The notes beneath the pieces were generated by a model, which saw only the letters and a list, made by a program, of their open reading frames with translations, was not told where the DNA came from and searched no databases. A stretch of DNA of 37,508 nt from Nevskia sp. (lineage in GTDB: Bacteria; Pseudomonadota; Gammaproteobacteria; Nevskiales; Nevskiaceae), in contig JARLJS010000099.1 of assembly GCA_031291075.1 (NCBI GenBank), positions 1-37,508 on the forward strand. The letters are read 5' to 3'. This document shows, piece after piece, positions 1 through 9,200 of the stretch. The position numbers were made by a program, and so were the translations under genes. The first letter of the stretch is position 1, and every line of letters begins with the position of its first letter.

Positions 1-257
1 TCGAGCAGGCTGAACTGGGGCGCCGGCAGGCTGCTGACCTGTGGCACCAGTTGCCTGGCGGCCAGGTAGGCCTGGCGGGCCTGTTCGAGCTGGGGGTTGC
101 CGTGCTTGAGCGCTTCCACCAGTTGCGGCAGGGTCTGGGGGGCGCTGTCGGCCGGCGCTGCGGGGGCGGCCCACACCACACCGCAGGCACAGGCCAGCGC
201 CGCGCCGAACAGGGCGCGCGTCAAAGCCTGGCGAAGCGGCACGGCGGCGAAGTTCAT
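1..257 (-). CDS. TolC-family outer membrane efflux protein (N-terminus only)
   Basis: Only the first 85 codons are in the window; the gene runs off the left edge. The ATG at 257-255 opens a protein with a basic start, a hydrophobic stretch and an Ala-rich cleavage-like site around residues 25-32 (VVWAAPAAPA). That is a plausible Sec signal peptide. The mature part begins with TLPQLVEALKHGNPQL and EQARQAYLAA, which fits the first repeat of outer membrane factors (OEP/TolC family), where L..al..NP.l..ar is typical. These proteins form the outer-membrane channel of tripartite efflux or metal-export pumps. It is divergent from the two-component pair at 371-2439, so that pair may control it. Family call moderate; substrate unknown. 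Confidence 0.6.
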   Translation of the reverse strand, partial: MNFAAVPLRQALTRALFGAALACACGVVWAAPAAPADSAPQTLPQLVEALKHGNPQLEQARQAYLAARQLVPQVSSLPAPQFSLL

Positions 258-298
258 GCGGGGGGCTTACTGAACGGCGGAGCGGCAGCCTACGCAAG

Positions 299-333
299 CC
301 AGCTTTCATCGAGCTTACAGCGGGTTAAGCTGG
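299..333. promoter_or_regulatory. Palindromic operator candidate between efflux gene and two-component pair
   Basis: AGCTTA at 312-317 and TAAGCT at 326-331 form a perfect inverted repeat with an 8-base spacer. A second pair, CCAGCTT (299-305) and AAGCTGG (327-333), partly shares the right arm. The sites lie in the 113-bp divergent intergenic space, 38 bases before the regulator start. OmpR-class regulators often bind near their own promoter and that of a divergent target. The role is inferred from position only. Confidence 0.35.
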
Positions 334-370
334 TGGCCCGCCTTTCAGCCGACACACCGATCCTGCCGAC

Positions 371-1048
371 ATGCGCCTGCTGCTGATCGAGGACGACACC
401 CAGATCGCCGCCAGTCTCGCCCGTGCCCTGCGCCACGCCGGCGACGCCGTGGACGTGTGCGGCAACGCCCGCGACGCCGAGGAGGCGCTGCGTGCGATCG
501 ACTACGCGCTGGTGATCCTCGACCTGGGCCTGCCCGACCAGGACGGGGGCACGCTGCTGCGCAGCCTGCGCACGCGCGACGACCACACGCCGGTGCTGGT
601 GCTTACCGCGCGCGACGAGCTGGACGAACGGGTGCGCCTGCTCGACCTGGGCGCGGACGACTACCTGGTGAAGCCGTTCGAGCTCGCCGAGCTGCAGGCG
701 CGTATCCGCGCCATCACGCGGCGCGCCATCGCCCGCTCCGGCGGCGACATCGGCGCCGGCCGCCTGCGCCTGGACCTGGCCCAGCGCTGCGCCTATTGCG
801 GCGATGCCCCGCTCGACCTGTCGCCGCGCGAGCTGAAGCTGCTGGAGCTGCTGTTGTTGCGACGCGACCGGGTGGTGAGCAAGACGCAGATCCAGGAGCA
901 GCTCTGCGACTGGGGCCAGGAGCTCACCGATGGGGCGGTCGAGCTTTACATCCACCGCCTGCGCCGCAAGCTGGACGCGAGCGGCGTCGAAGTCCGCACG
1001 GTGCGCGGCTTCGGCTATCTGCTGCAACTGGCGGCGGAGGCCTCGTGA
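371..1048 (+). CDS. OmpR-family response regulator (TctD/QseB-like)
   Basis: This is a 225-residue DNA-binding response regulator. The receiver domain (about residues 1-115) has the acidic pair D8/D9, phosphoacceptor D51 in VILDLGLPD, T79 and K101 (LVKPFE). The C-terminal winged helix (about 125-220) has the family pattern LSPRELKLLELL, then YIHRLRRKLD and VRTVRGFGYLL. Phosphorylation by the kinase encoded next should switch its DNA binding. Its stop codon overlaps the GTG start of the kinase (GTGA at 1045-1048), so the two are translationally coupled. It is divergent from the TolC-family gene and may regulate it. The TctD-like label rests on the TctE-like partner and overall resemblance; the inducing signal cannot be read from the sequence. 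Confidence 0.93.
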   Translation: MRLLLIEDDTQIAASLARALRHAGDAVDVCGNARDAEEALRAIDYALVILDLGLPDQDGGTLLRSLRTRDDHTPVLVLTARDELDERVRLLDLGADDYLVKPFELAELQARIRAITRRAIARSGGDIGAGRLRLDLAQRCAYCGDAPLDLSPRELKLLELLLLRRDRVVSKTQIQEQLCDWGQELTDGAVELYIHRLRRKLDASGVEVRTVRGFGYLLQLAAEAS

Positions 1049-2439
1049 GCGGCTCCCCCAGCCTGCGCCGCCGCCTGCTGCAGCGCCTGCTGGCGCCGCT
1101 GCTGCTGCTGTTCGTGCTGGGCGGATGGGGCGGCTATGCCCTGGCCCTGCACTACGCCAACTCGGTCTACGACGGCTGGCTCTACGACTCGGCCAATTCG
1201 CTGGCATTGCTGGTGGAGCGTACCGACCGCGGCGTGATCCTCGACCTGCCGCAGGCGGCGGAGCGGCTGTTCGACTGGGACGTGGCCGACACCACCTACT
1301 ACCGGGTGGCGGGCTCGCGCAGCGGCCTCATCGCCGGGCGCAGCCGCTTTCCGGACATTACCGCCGCGCCCTCGCGCTACCAGCGCGCGCTGCTCGGCGA
1401 CGGCATCATCGACGGCCACCAGGTGCGGGTGGCGACGCTCGAGCTGCCCGCCGCCGATCTGGGTGAAGACGTGTCGGTGCAGGTGGCGGAAACGACCAAC
1501 AAGCGCAACACGCTGGCGCGGCAGATCCTGCTGGGGGCGCTGCTGCCGCAGATCGTACTGATCGGCGCGGCGGCGCTGACGCTGTGGTTCGGCATCCGCG
1601 GTGGCCTGGCCCCGCTGGGAGAGCTGGCTGGACACCTGCAACGGCAGGACCACCTGCGTCGACAGCCGCTGGCCGGCGACGACGTGCCGGCCGAGGTACG
1701 GCCGCTGACGCGGGCCCTCGACGACCTGCTGCGGCGGCTCGACGCGGCGCTGGCGGCACAGCAACGCTTCGTCGCCGACGCCGCGCACCAGCTGCGGACC
1801 CCACTGACCGCGCTCAAGCTCAACATCGAACAGGCACTGCAGGAAGCGCGCATGGAGGATGTGCTGCCGGCCCTGCAGGAAAGCGCGCGCGCGGTGGCGC
1901 GGATGACGCGCCTGGTCAACCAGCTCCTGCTGCTGGCGCGCACCGACCCGGAAGCCGCTGCCGCCACCCCGTTCGAGCCGTTCGACCTGGCGGCGCTGAC
2001 GAGCGAATGCGGCGCCGGCTGGGTGCCGCGGGCGCTGCGCAAGCAGGTCGAGATCGAGCTGACGGTGCCGCCCGCGCCCGTGGTGCTGCGGGGCAGCCGC
2101 GTGCTGCTCGCGGAAATGTTGGACAACCTGCTGGACAACGCCGTCAAGTATCACCCCGGCGGTGGACGCATCGCGCTCAGCCTCGACGCCAGCGGGCGTA
2201 TCCGCGTGGCGGACGACGGGCCGGGGATTCCACCGGCGCGCCGCGACGAAGCCTTGCAACGCTTCCGCCGGGTTGACCGCAGCGGCAGCGACGGCAGCGG
2301 GCTGGGGCTGGCGATCGTGCAGGAGATCGTGAAACTGCACGGCGGCGCGGTGCGCCTCGCCGAAGGCCTGGAGGGGCGCGGCCTAGGCGTGCAGGTGGAT
2401 CTGCCGGCCGAGCCCGCGCAGCAAACGCAGGGAACCTAG
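1045..2439 (+). CDS. TctE-like membrane sensor histidine kinase
   Basis: The protein has 464 residues from the GTG at 1045, which overlaps the regulator's stop codon; the reading frame continues upstream but that part is a shadow of the regulator gene. Layout: an inner-membrane segment near residues 10-32, an extracytoplasmic sensor region of about 120 residues, a second membrane segment near 150-175 (LLGALLPQIVLIGAAALTLW), then HisKA with H248 in HQLRTPLTAL. The ATPase domain has an N box (DNLLDNAVKYH), G1 (DDGPGI) and G2 (GSGLGLAIV). The short TctE/QseC-type sensor without PAS matches kinases that respond to small molecules or ions at the membrane. It should autophosphorylate and pass phosphate to D51 of the upstream regulator. 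Ligand unknown. Confidence 0.92.
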   Translation: MSGSPSLRRRLLQRLLAPLLLLFVLGGWGGYALALHYANSVYDGWLYDSANSLALLVERTDRGVILDLPQAAERLFDWDVADTTYYRVAGSRSGLIAGRSRFPDITAAPSRYQRALLGDGIIDGHQVRVATLELPAADLGEDVSVQVAETTNKRNTLARQILLGALLPQIVLIGAAALTLWFGIRGGLAPLGELAGHLQRQDHLRRQPLAGDDVPAEVRPLTRALDDLLRRLDAALAAQQRFVADAAHQLRTPLTALKLNIEQALQEARMEDVLPALQESARAVARMTRLVNQLLLLARTDPEAAAATPFEPFDLAALTSECGAGWVPRALRKQVEIELTVPPAPVVLRGSRVLLAEMLDNLLDNAVKYHPGGGRIALSLDASGRIRVADDGPGIPPARRDEALQRFRRVDRSGSDGSGLGLAIVQEIVKLHGGAVRLAEGLEGRGLGVQVDLPAEPAQQTQGT

Positions 2440-3401
2440 GCCGGCTGTGCCAGACGCGCGTCGATGAAGGCGCGCCACAGCTCGTCCGGCTGCCACACCG
2501 CCAGCAGGTCGCGCTCCGCCACCTCGCGCGGCACGCCCTGGCGCAGCACGCGGTAAAGGAACACGAAGGCGGAGACGCGCTTGTTGGCGGCGCAGTGCAC
2601 GAACACGCGGCGGCCGGCCTCGGCCTCCATCAGCTCGCAGAAACGGGCGAAGTCCTGCGCCGTCGGCGCCTCCCACGCCACCGGGATCTGGTGGTAGACC
2701 AGGCCCAGTTCCTGCGCCAGCGCGGCTTCGTCCGGCAGCGCCCACTTGGAATCGGACGGCAGCAGGTTGATCACCGTCTGGTAGCCGCTGGCCCGCACCG
2801 CCCGGAGCTGGCCGGCGGTCGGCTGGCCGGCGGTGGCCAGGCGCGGATCGATCTCGCGGAAAGCGTGGATGGCCTTGAGCGCATCGTTCTCGAACGCCAG
2901 CGGGGTGAGGCCGCGGCGCAGCATCCAGTCGCGCAGTGCGAGGCCGGTGGCGGCCGGCCAGGGCCGCAGCTTCTCCGGCGGCAGCTTCTTGTACTCCGCC
3001 AGCTCGTCGCCGAGCCGGACCTCGCCTTCCGCCACCACGTGGTAGGCGATGATGATCTGGTTCATGCGCTCGAACGGGTAATGGCCGACGAATTCCGCCA
3101 CGCGGCCCTGCAGGCCCAACTCCTCGTCCACCTCGCGCAGCACGCCGGAAGCCGGGTCGGGATCGTCCTTTTCGAGGAAGCCGGTGATCAGCGCGAACAT
3201 CTTCGGCGGCCACAGCCTGTTGCGTGCCAGGATCACCTCCCCCTCGTGTTCGACGATGGCGGCCACCACCGGCACCGGGTTGTCCCAGTGGACGAAGCCG
3301 CAGGCCGGGTCCGGGCAGCGCAGGCGCTGCGGTCCACCATCGACCGCTGCCAGCTCCAGCGGGGTGGCGCAACGCGGACAGAATCTGAAGCTCTGGCTCA
3401 T
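2436..3401 (-). CDS. Zinc ribbon-Nudix hydrolase fused to tyrosine-phosphatase-like domain
   Basis: The 321-residue protein has three parts. C8, C11, C29 and C34 form a zinc ribbon like that of NudC-type enzymes. A Nudix domain follows, with its box at residues 74-97 (G74, R89-E90, E93-E94, G96). The box has one residue more than GX5EX7REUXEEXGU and Asp near the first Glu position. The C-terminal third (about 175-321) resembles the DUF442/dual-specificity-phosphatase-like group: the start is IDPRLATAGQPTAGQL and the P-loop-like HCAANKR has C270 and R275 (CX4R instead of CX5R). Nudix enzymes cleave nucleoside diphosphate linkages; the partner domain may act on a phosphate monoester. Substrate unknown. 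It ends 4 bases inside the kinase stop region on the other strand. The fusion reading frame is clean with no sign of a frameshift. Confidence 0.85.
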   Translation of the reverse strand: MSQSFRFCPRCATPLELAAVDGGPQRLRCPDPACGFVHWDNPVPVVAAIVEHEGEVILARNRLWPPKMFALITGFLEKDDPDPASGVLREVDEELGLQGRVAEFVGHYPFERMNQIIIAYHVVAEGEVRLGDELAEYKKLPPEKLRPWPAATGLALRDWMLRRGLTPLAFENDALKAIHAFREIDPRLATAGQPTAGQLRAVRASGYQTVINLLPSDSKWALPDEAALAQELGLVYHQIPVAWEAPTAQDFARFCELMEAEAGRRVFVHCAANKRVSAFVFLYRVLRQGVPREVAERDLLAVWQPDELWRAFIDARLAQPA

Positions 3402-3540
3402 TCCTGGTTCCGTTTGACGGTTCTGCGAAGACGGCGGCGGCGACCGCGCGTGATGCCCAGAGTAGCAGGATCAACCGCCTGCAAAGTGCAGCAAAACCGT
3501 GCGCTGGCGGGATTGCCGGACATATGACTCCGGTATCGGT

Positions 3541-3573
3541 TTGACTATAGTATGTCCGTTAAGAAACGTTAAA
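3541..3573 (+). promoter_or_regulatory. Possible promoter with GTTAA direct repeat
   Basis: TTGACT at 3541-3546 looks like a -35 box, and two half sites GTTAAG (3558-3563) and GTTAAA (3568-3573) lie 10 bases apart. Such tandem repeats about one helical turn apart resemble sites of OmpR-class regulators of the PmrA/QseB type. No good -10 at 17 bases could be found, so a strong sigma70 promoter is not supported. It lies in the 252-bp divergent gap between the Nudix fusion and the GNAT gene, which otherwise shows nothing recognisable. Confidence 0.25.
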
Positions 3574-3653
3574 CTCCCAGGGTCGTACCATGCATAGGCG
3601 AGGTGTGATCTACCATGGAAGTCGGGGAGTACGCCCGGACCTAGGGCCTGAGC

Positions 3654-4289
3654 ATGTCACGGAGACCAGCAGCCCACAAAAGCGCCGGGGAAGGCACGGC
3701 AGCCTTCACGGTGCAAAACGCACGGTTGGCCGACGTGTCGTTCCTCACGCAGCAGGTGCTGCTCGGCGTGAAGCTGGCCGTTTTCGGCTCGCAGCTGGCT
3801 CATCCATTCCACCTGCTGCAGCTGGTGAGGCAGTGTTGCTTCGGCATCCTGGGCAACTACCCGGTGCTGCGTTGGTTCAGCGGTGGCCGGCGCTTCCTGG
3901 TGGCGAAGGACGGCGAGGCCACGGTGGGGGCGATGCTGGTCCGCTGGGGCCGTGGCGCGGAGAAGTATCGCGTCCTGATCGAATACCTGGTGGTCGAGGC
4001 AGGCCGGCGGCGGGGCGGGGCGGGATCGGGGCTGGTGCGGCATCTGATCGCGCTGCGGAGCAGGCCGGAGGCGATCCTGGCCGCCTGCTCGCCCAACGCC
4101 AAGGGCATGATGACGATGCTGGGCCGCCTGGGTTTCAAGCGCAAGCGCCGGGCGGAAGCCACCACCGACCTGGTGGCGCCGTTCCTGTTCGAGCTGAGGC
4201 TCGAAGCATCCCGCACCCGCGATGCCGCGGCGTCGGCGCGCAAACCGGGCGGGGCCAAGCCACCGGCTTCGCCGGCTTCCGCGGCCTGA
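3654..4289 (+). CDS. GNAT-family N-acetyltransferase
   Basis: The 211-residue protein has the GNAT layout in its second half: a strand with IEYLVVEAG near residues 100-110, the acyl-CoA pyrophosphate loop RRRGGAGSGLVRHLI (about 113-127), then CSPNAKGMMTMLGRLGFKR (about 145-162), in which Asn and the GF turn are usual. The first 50 residues are not GNAT-like, and the last 35 are Ala/Pro/Lys-rich and probably disordered. Such enzymes move an acetyl group from acetyl-CoA to an amine; the acceptor cannot be predicted. The ATG lacks a strong Shine-Dalgarno, so the start is uncertain. The downstream lipoprotein gene starts 37 bases after the stop, so the two may be cotranscribed. Confidence 0.72.
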   Translation: MSRRPAAHKSAGEGTAAFTVQNARLADVSFLTQQVLLGVKLAVFGSQLAHPFHLLQLVRQCCFGILGNYPVLRWFSGGRRFLVAKDGEATVGAMLVRWGRGAEKYRVLIEYLVVEAGRRRGGAGSGLVRHLIALRSRPEAILAACSPNAKGMMTMLGRLGFKRKRRAEATTDLVAPFLFELRLEASRTRDAAASARKPGGAKPPASPASAA

Positions 4290-4326
4290 CCTCGGCACGG
4301 GCACTCCACCCCGGACTCCTGCGCAT

Positions 4327-5166
4327 ATGGTGGCCGCGGCACGCGCTGTGCTGACGTCGCGACGGCATGCCGCCCGCGTTCGGGCGGTGCTCGCGGCGTC
4401 GGCCCTGGGGCTGTGCTCCTGCTCGTTCCTGCCGGTGCTGCAGCCTGCCAACGACCGCCCCTTCGACTTCGCGCAGGACACCCTGGCCTTCGACAACAAG
4501 ACCGTGTGGAATTATCGCGACGGCGTGCACGCGGCCGGCGCCGGGTCCGGGTCGAGGGAGGAAGCCGAGCACGAGTACACGCTGCATTGCTTTGCGATGA
4601 GCCGTTCCGCCCGGCAGTTCTTCCAGTTCGCCCGCTTCGACCCCGACCTCCCCAGGCTCGACGATCGCGGCTACCACCAGCTGGTGCGCAAGGTGATCGC
4701 GCACGATCCCAGCGAAACCTCGCCCCGGGTGGAGCGGACGGTGATCCCGGGGTATCCCAACCTGCGCAGCTTCAGCGCCGCCAAGGAGGCCTTGCTCAAG
4801 GAAGAACTGGGCGGTTCCGCCGAGAGCTTCCTGCAGCGCGGCAACTGGCGCATGGTGTTTCCGTTCAGCCCCGCCACCGAGGAGGAGATCGCGGAGAGCC
4901 TGCTGGCGGAAGTGCGCCGGCAGCGTCCGCCGGTGGTGCACCTGGAAACCTTCCCCGACATGACCATCAATCATGCGGTGCTGCTGTACAGCGTTTCGGA
5001 AACCGGGGACGCGATCCGCTACCGCGTCTACGATCCCAACGATTCGACCAGGCCTGCCACCCTGAGCTTCGACCGCGCCCGCAAGAGCTTCGTGTTTCCA
5101 CCCAACGCCTACTTTGCCGGCGGCGAAGTGGACGTCTACGAGGTCTACCGCTCGTCGGTGTACTGA
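4327..5166 (+). CDS. Putative lipoprotein with papain-like (C39-like) peptidase fold
   Basis: No close family is recognised. The ATG at 4327 gives 279 residues; the frame is open from 4222 but the upstream part is Arg/Pro-rich and unlike a protein start. The N-terminus has several Arg, a hydrophobic run (VRAVLAASALGL) and CSC, a plausible though not ideal lipobox (LCSC). The rest looks like a papain-type cysteine peptidase: LHCFAMSRSARQFFQF supplies the Cys helix. NHAVLLYSVSE supplies the His strand, and YRVYDPNDS the usual Asp/Asn turn near the C-terminus. This Cys...His...DPN order is seen in C39-like bacterial proteins. Enzyme activity is an inference. It would be anchored in the inner or outer membrane facing the periplasm. 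Confidence 0.6.
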   Translation: MVAAARAVLTSRRHAARVRAVLAASALGLCSCSFLPVLQPANDRPFDFAQDTLAFDNKTVWNYRDGVHAAGAGSGSREEAEHEYTLHCFAMSRSARQFFQFARFDPDLPRLDDRGYHQLVRKVIAHDPSETSPRVERTVIPGYPNLRSFSAAKEALLKEELGGSAESFLQRGNWRMVFPFSPATEEEIAESLLAEVRRQRPPVVHLETFPDMTINHAVLLYSVSETGDAIRYRVYDPNDSTRPATLSFDRARKSFVFPPNAYFAGGEVDVYEVYRSSVY

Positions 5167-5263
5167 ACCTGGAAACGGTGCCGACTGCTCCGAACGCGGG
5201 AGGCTGCCGCGCCGCCGGGCTGGGATGATGGACAAGCCCCTTGCCGCCGATCCGGAGAACAGC

Positions 5264-6178
5264 ATGCCGCAACCGTGGACGCTCGCCGATATGCCGCCGC
5301 TGCGGGACAAGCTGGCGCTGGTCACCGGCGCCAACCGCGGCCTGGGCCTGGAGATCAGTGCCGGGCTGGCGCGCGCCGGCGCCGCCGTGGTGATGGCCTG
5401 CCGCGACCCGCAACGGGGTCAGGCCGCGGCGGCGGAGCTGCGCCGGCGGGTGCCCGAAGCGCGGCCGGAGGTGATGGCGCTGGACCTGGCCGACCTGTCC
5501 TCCATCCGTCGTTTTGCGCGGGACTTCCGCAGCCGCTACGCCCGCCTCGACATCCTGTGCAACAACGCCAGCGCCATCATGGTGCCGCTGCGCCGCACGC
5601 AGGATGGCTTCGAGACGCACATCGGCACCAATCACCTCGGCCATTTCGCGTTGACGGGGCTGCTGCTCGACCGCCTGCAGGCGGCGCCGGCGGCGCGGGT
5701 GGTGAGCACCTCCAGCATGGCGCATCGCCTGACCAAGGGCCTGGACCTGGACGACCTGCACTTCGAGCGCCGGCCGTACAAGGAAATGGACGCCTATGGC
5801 CAGAGCAAGCTGGCGACCCTGTCGTACAGCTTCGAGCTCGACCGGCGGCTGCGCAAAGCCGGTTCGGGCATCGTCTCGGCGGCCGCGCACCCCGGCTGGT
5901 CGGACACCAACCCGGACCAGGGCAGTCTGCTGATGCGCCTCACCGGCAGGCTGCTGGCGCAGCCGCCGGCGATGGGCGCGCTGCCGGCCTTGTACGCGGC
6001 CACCGCGCCGGAAGTCCGTGGCGGCGACTACCTGGGGCCCGCCGGCTTCAAGGAGTTGCGCGGCTATCCGGCGAAGGTCGGCTGCAGCGAGCAGGCCGCC
6101 GACGCGGCGCTGGCCGAACGGCTGTGGCAGCGTTCCGAATCCCTCACCGGCGTGAGCTACCTGGATTCAATGACCTGA
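5264..6178 (+). CDS. Short-chain dehydrogenase/reductase
   Basis: A 304-residue NAD(P)-dependent oxidoreductase. The Rossmann glycine motif TGANRGLG lies near residues 22-29. CNNAS is the NNAG-like motif, STSSM carries the catalytic Ser, and YGQSK (YxxxK) the catalytic Tyr and Lys. An Arg follows the second strand (ACRDPQ), which often goes with NADP preference. The long C-terminal half resembles retinol dehydrogenase/protochlorophyllide reductase-like SDRs; substrate unknown. I chose the ATG at 5264 because GGAG at 5254-5257 is well spaced and the domain starts soon after. In-frame ATGs at 5225 and 5228 have no comparable site. The gap from the lipoprotein gene is 97 bases. Confidence 0.88.
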   Translation: MPQPWTLADMPPLRDKLALVTGANRGLGLEISAGLARAGAAVVMACRDPQRGQAAAAELRRRVPEARPEVMALDLADLSSIRRFARDFRSRYARLDILCNNASAIMVPLRRTQDGFETHIGTNHLGHFALTGLLLDRLQAAPAARVVSTSSMAHRLTKGLDLDDLHFERRPYKEMDAYGQSKLATLSYSFELDRRLRKAGSGIVSAAAHPGWSDTNPDQGSLLMRLTGRLLAQPPAMGALPALYAATAPEVRGGDYLGPAGFKELRGYPAKVGCSEQAADAALAERLWQRSESLTGVSYLDSMT

Positions 6179-6241
6179 GGGGTAGCTGACGCGACCCGGG
6201 CATTCACCCGATAATGAGACATCGCCTGCAAGGAGCCTCGC

Positions 6242-9200
6242 TTGCCGGTCTGCCCAAGCTGCAATGCCTCCAATCCGCCGGAGGCCAAGTTCTGCAACCA
6301 GTGCGGCCGCCGCCTGGATGGCGACGCCGCCGGCACCACCGCCCCGCGCGTCTACACGCCGCGGCATCTGGTGGAGCGGGTGCTCAGAAACCGCAGCGCG
6401 CTGGTCGGCGAGCGCAAGCGGGTGACGGTGCTGTTCGTCGACATCAAGGGCTCGACCCGGCTGGCGGAGCAGGCCGGGGCCGAAGCCTGGCACCTGGTCC
6501 TGGATCACTACTTCGGTTTGCTCAGCGGCGCGGTGCACCGCTACGAAGGCACCGTCAACCAGTACACCGGTGACGGCATCATGGCGTTGTTCGGCGCGCC
6601 GGTGGCGCACGAGGACCATGCCTTGCGCGCCTGCTTCGCCGCGCTGGAGATGCAACGCGAAGTGCGGCGCTACGCCGACGAGCTGCGCCTGTCCAGCGGG
6701 CTCAACCTGTCGATCCGCGTCGGCCTCAACACCGGCGAGGTGATCGTCGGCGCCATCGGCGACGACCTGCGCATGGACTACACGGCGCAGGGGCTGACCG
6801 TGAACCTCGCCGCGCGCATGGAACACATCTGCGAGCCGGGCCGCATCTACGCCACCCGCAACACCGCGGTCCTGGCCGAAGGCTACTTCCGCCTGCGCGA
6901 CCTCGGCGAGATGGCGGTGGCCGGCATGGATACGCCGCTGCGCGTGTACGAGGTGGAGGGCGAAGGTGCCGTCAAGACCCGCCTGGAGCGCGGGCTGCAG
7001 CGCGGCGTGACGCCGTTCGTGGGCCGCGACGCCGAGCGCGAGCAGCTGCGCGCGGCGCTGCAGGAAGCGCGCGCGGGCCGCGGCCAGATCCTGGCGGTGG
7101 TCGGCGAGGCCGGCATCGGCAAGAGCCGGCTATGCCACGAGTTCGCGCAAGAATGCGAGCGCACCGACATCGCGGCACACCGCGCCACCGGCGTGCCGTA
7201 CGCATCGGCCTTGCCGTTCTATCCGGTGCAAATGCTGACGCGCCGACGTCTCGGTTTGCCGGACGAAGGCAGGACCACGGAGTTGAAGCGGCTCGCCGCG
7301 GGAGCGTTGTTGCTGTTCGATCCGGCGGCGGTGGCGCTGCTGCCGCGCCTGCTCGAATTCCTCGGCGCCGCCGACGCCCCCGGCGGTGCCGGCGGCGCGG
7401 ACCGGCGCCAGCTGTTCGGGCTGCTCGCCCGGCTGCTGCCGCGCGCCGATGCGCCTCAGGTGCTGCTGGTGGAGGACCTGCATTTCGCCGACGCCGGCAG
7501 CGAAGCCTTTCTGAAGCTGCTGGCGCAGCAGGTCGCCGGGACCCAGACCCTGCTGCTGTTCAACTTCCGGCCCGACTACGCCGCGGCCTGGCTCGACGGC
7601 ATTCCCCATCGGCGCCTGCACATCGGCGCCCTCGACCACGGCCAGATCGAAACCGTGGCGCGCGAGTTGCTGGGGACGGACCCGGCGCTGGAGGAGCTGG
7701 CGCAGGAGCTCGGCCGGCGCGCTGCCGGCAACCCGTTCTACGTGGAGGAAGCGGTGCAGGCACTGGCCGAAACCGGCCACCTGGAGGGTGCCACCGGTGA
7801 TTACCGGCTGGCGCGGGAGGTGGCGCGCTGGCCCATCCCGGATACGGTGCATGCACTGGTGGCGGCGCGCATCGACCGGCTCGACGAAGCGAACAAGACC
7901 TTGTTGCAGGCCGCCGCGATCATCGGCCTGGAATTCCCGCTCACCACCCTGGCACGCCTAGCCGAGCGCTCCCCGGCGCAGTGCGCGGAGAGCCTGGCCG
8001 TGTTGCAGCGGAGCGGCTTCGTGCAACCCAAGGCCGATGCGGTGGGCGTCTATGCGTTCTCCCATCCGCTGAGCCAGGACGTGGTCTATCACACCCAGCT
8101 CGAAACCCAGCGCAGCGCGGCGCACCGGCGCCTGGCCGGCTTGCTCGAGGAGGAGCACCCGGGGGACGCGCCGCCGGACGAGGTGTCCGTCGCGATCGCG
8201 CACCACTGGCGCCGTGCCGGCGAGTGGCTCCGCGCCACCGAGTGGAACCTGCGTGCCGCGCGCTGGTCGGCCAACCACGGCGCCAACGCCACCCTGGCGC
8301 AGTTCCGGCAGGCGCAGAAGAACCTGGCGCGGGTGCCACCGAGCGCCGCCACCGACCGCCTGCGCATCCAGGCGCTGGCCGGCGTGGTGCGGATGGCGCA
8401 GTTCACCGACGTCTCCACCGATGAGGTGCAGCGCACCTACGGCGAGGCACGTGCGCTGGCGGAGGCCAACCGCGACACCGCGGCGCTGGCCGAGCTGCTG
8501 ATTTCCTACGCGGCCGAGCAGCTGCACCAGGGCGATGCCGAAGCGGCGGTGGCGGTCGGCGCCGAGGCGGTGAAGCTGGCCGTGGACAGCGGCGCGCGCG
8601 ATCTGATCAACCGTTTCCGCCTGCAGCTGCTGGTGGTGCACAGCACCGCCGGCTATCCGCGCGAAGGGGTGGAGCTGATCAGCGTGGCCGGCGGCAGCGG
8701 CTGGCTGACCGAACCGATCGGCCCGGATAACTTCATGTCGCGCGCCTTCAACGGCCTGATGCTGTGCTGGCTGGGCCGCCTCGACGAGGCCAATACACAG
8801 GTGCGCGCCGCGCTGGCCTACGCCGAGCAGATCAACCAGGCCAGCAGCTGGATGCACACCAACTGGATCGACCTGGCCTCCTTCAGCGGCGACTACGGCG
8901 GCGTGCTCCAGCACGGGCAGCTCGCCCTGCAGCGGGCCGAGTCCTGGGGCAGTTCCTATTTCCGCGCCATCGCTCTGCGCGGCCTGGGTCTGGCGCATGT
9001 GCTGCAGGGCGACGCCGCCACTGCGGTGAACGTGCTGGAACAGGCCCTGCCGCTGGTCGCGCGCGGCGCCAACGGCTACCAGTTCCACGCCCAGACGCTG
9101 GCCACGCTGGCGCGGGCCTACGTGCGCGCCGGCGCCTTCGAGCGCGCCAGCGAGGCGGCCGCCGCCGCCATCGCCAGCGCCCAGACATCGCACTCCAGGG

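Noticed and set aside
51-386. Plus-strand 111-codon frame over the left edge
   Set aside because: It lies opposite the efflux-protein start and inside the intergenic region; composition is GC-shadow like and shows no domain.
457-1044. Upstream extension of the first kinase frame
   Set aside because: The Arg/Ala/Pro-rich part is the other frame of the response regulator; the GTG at 1045 gives a normal kinase.
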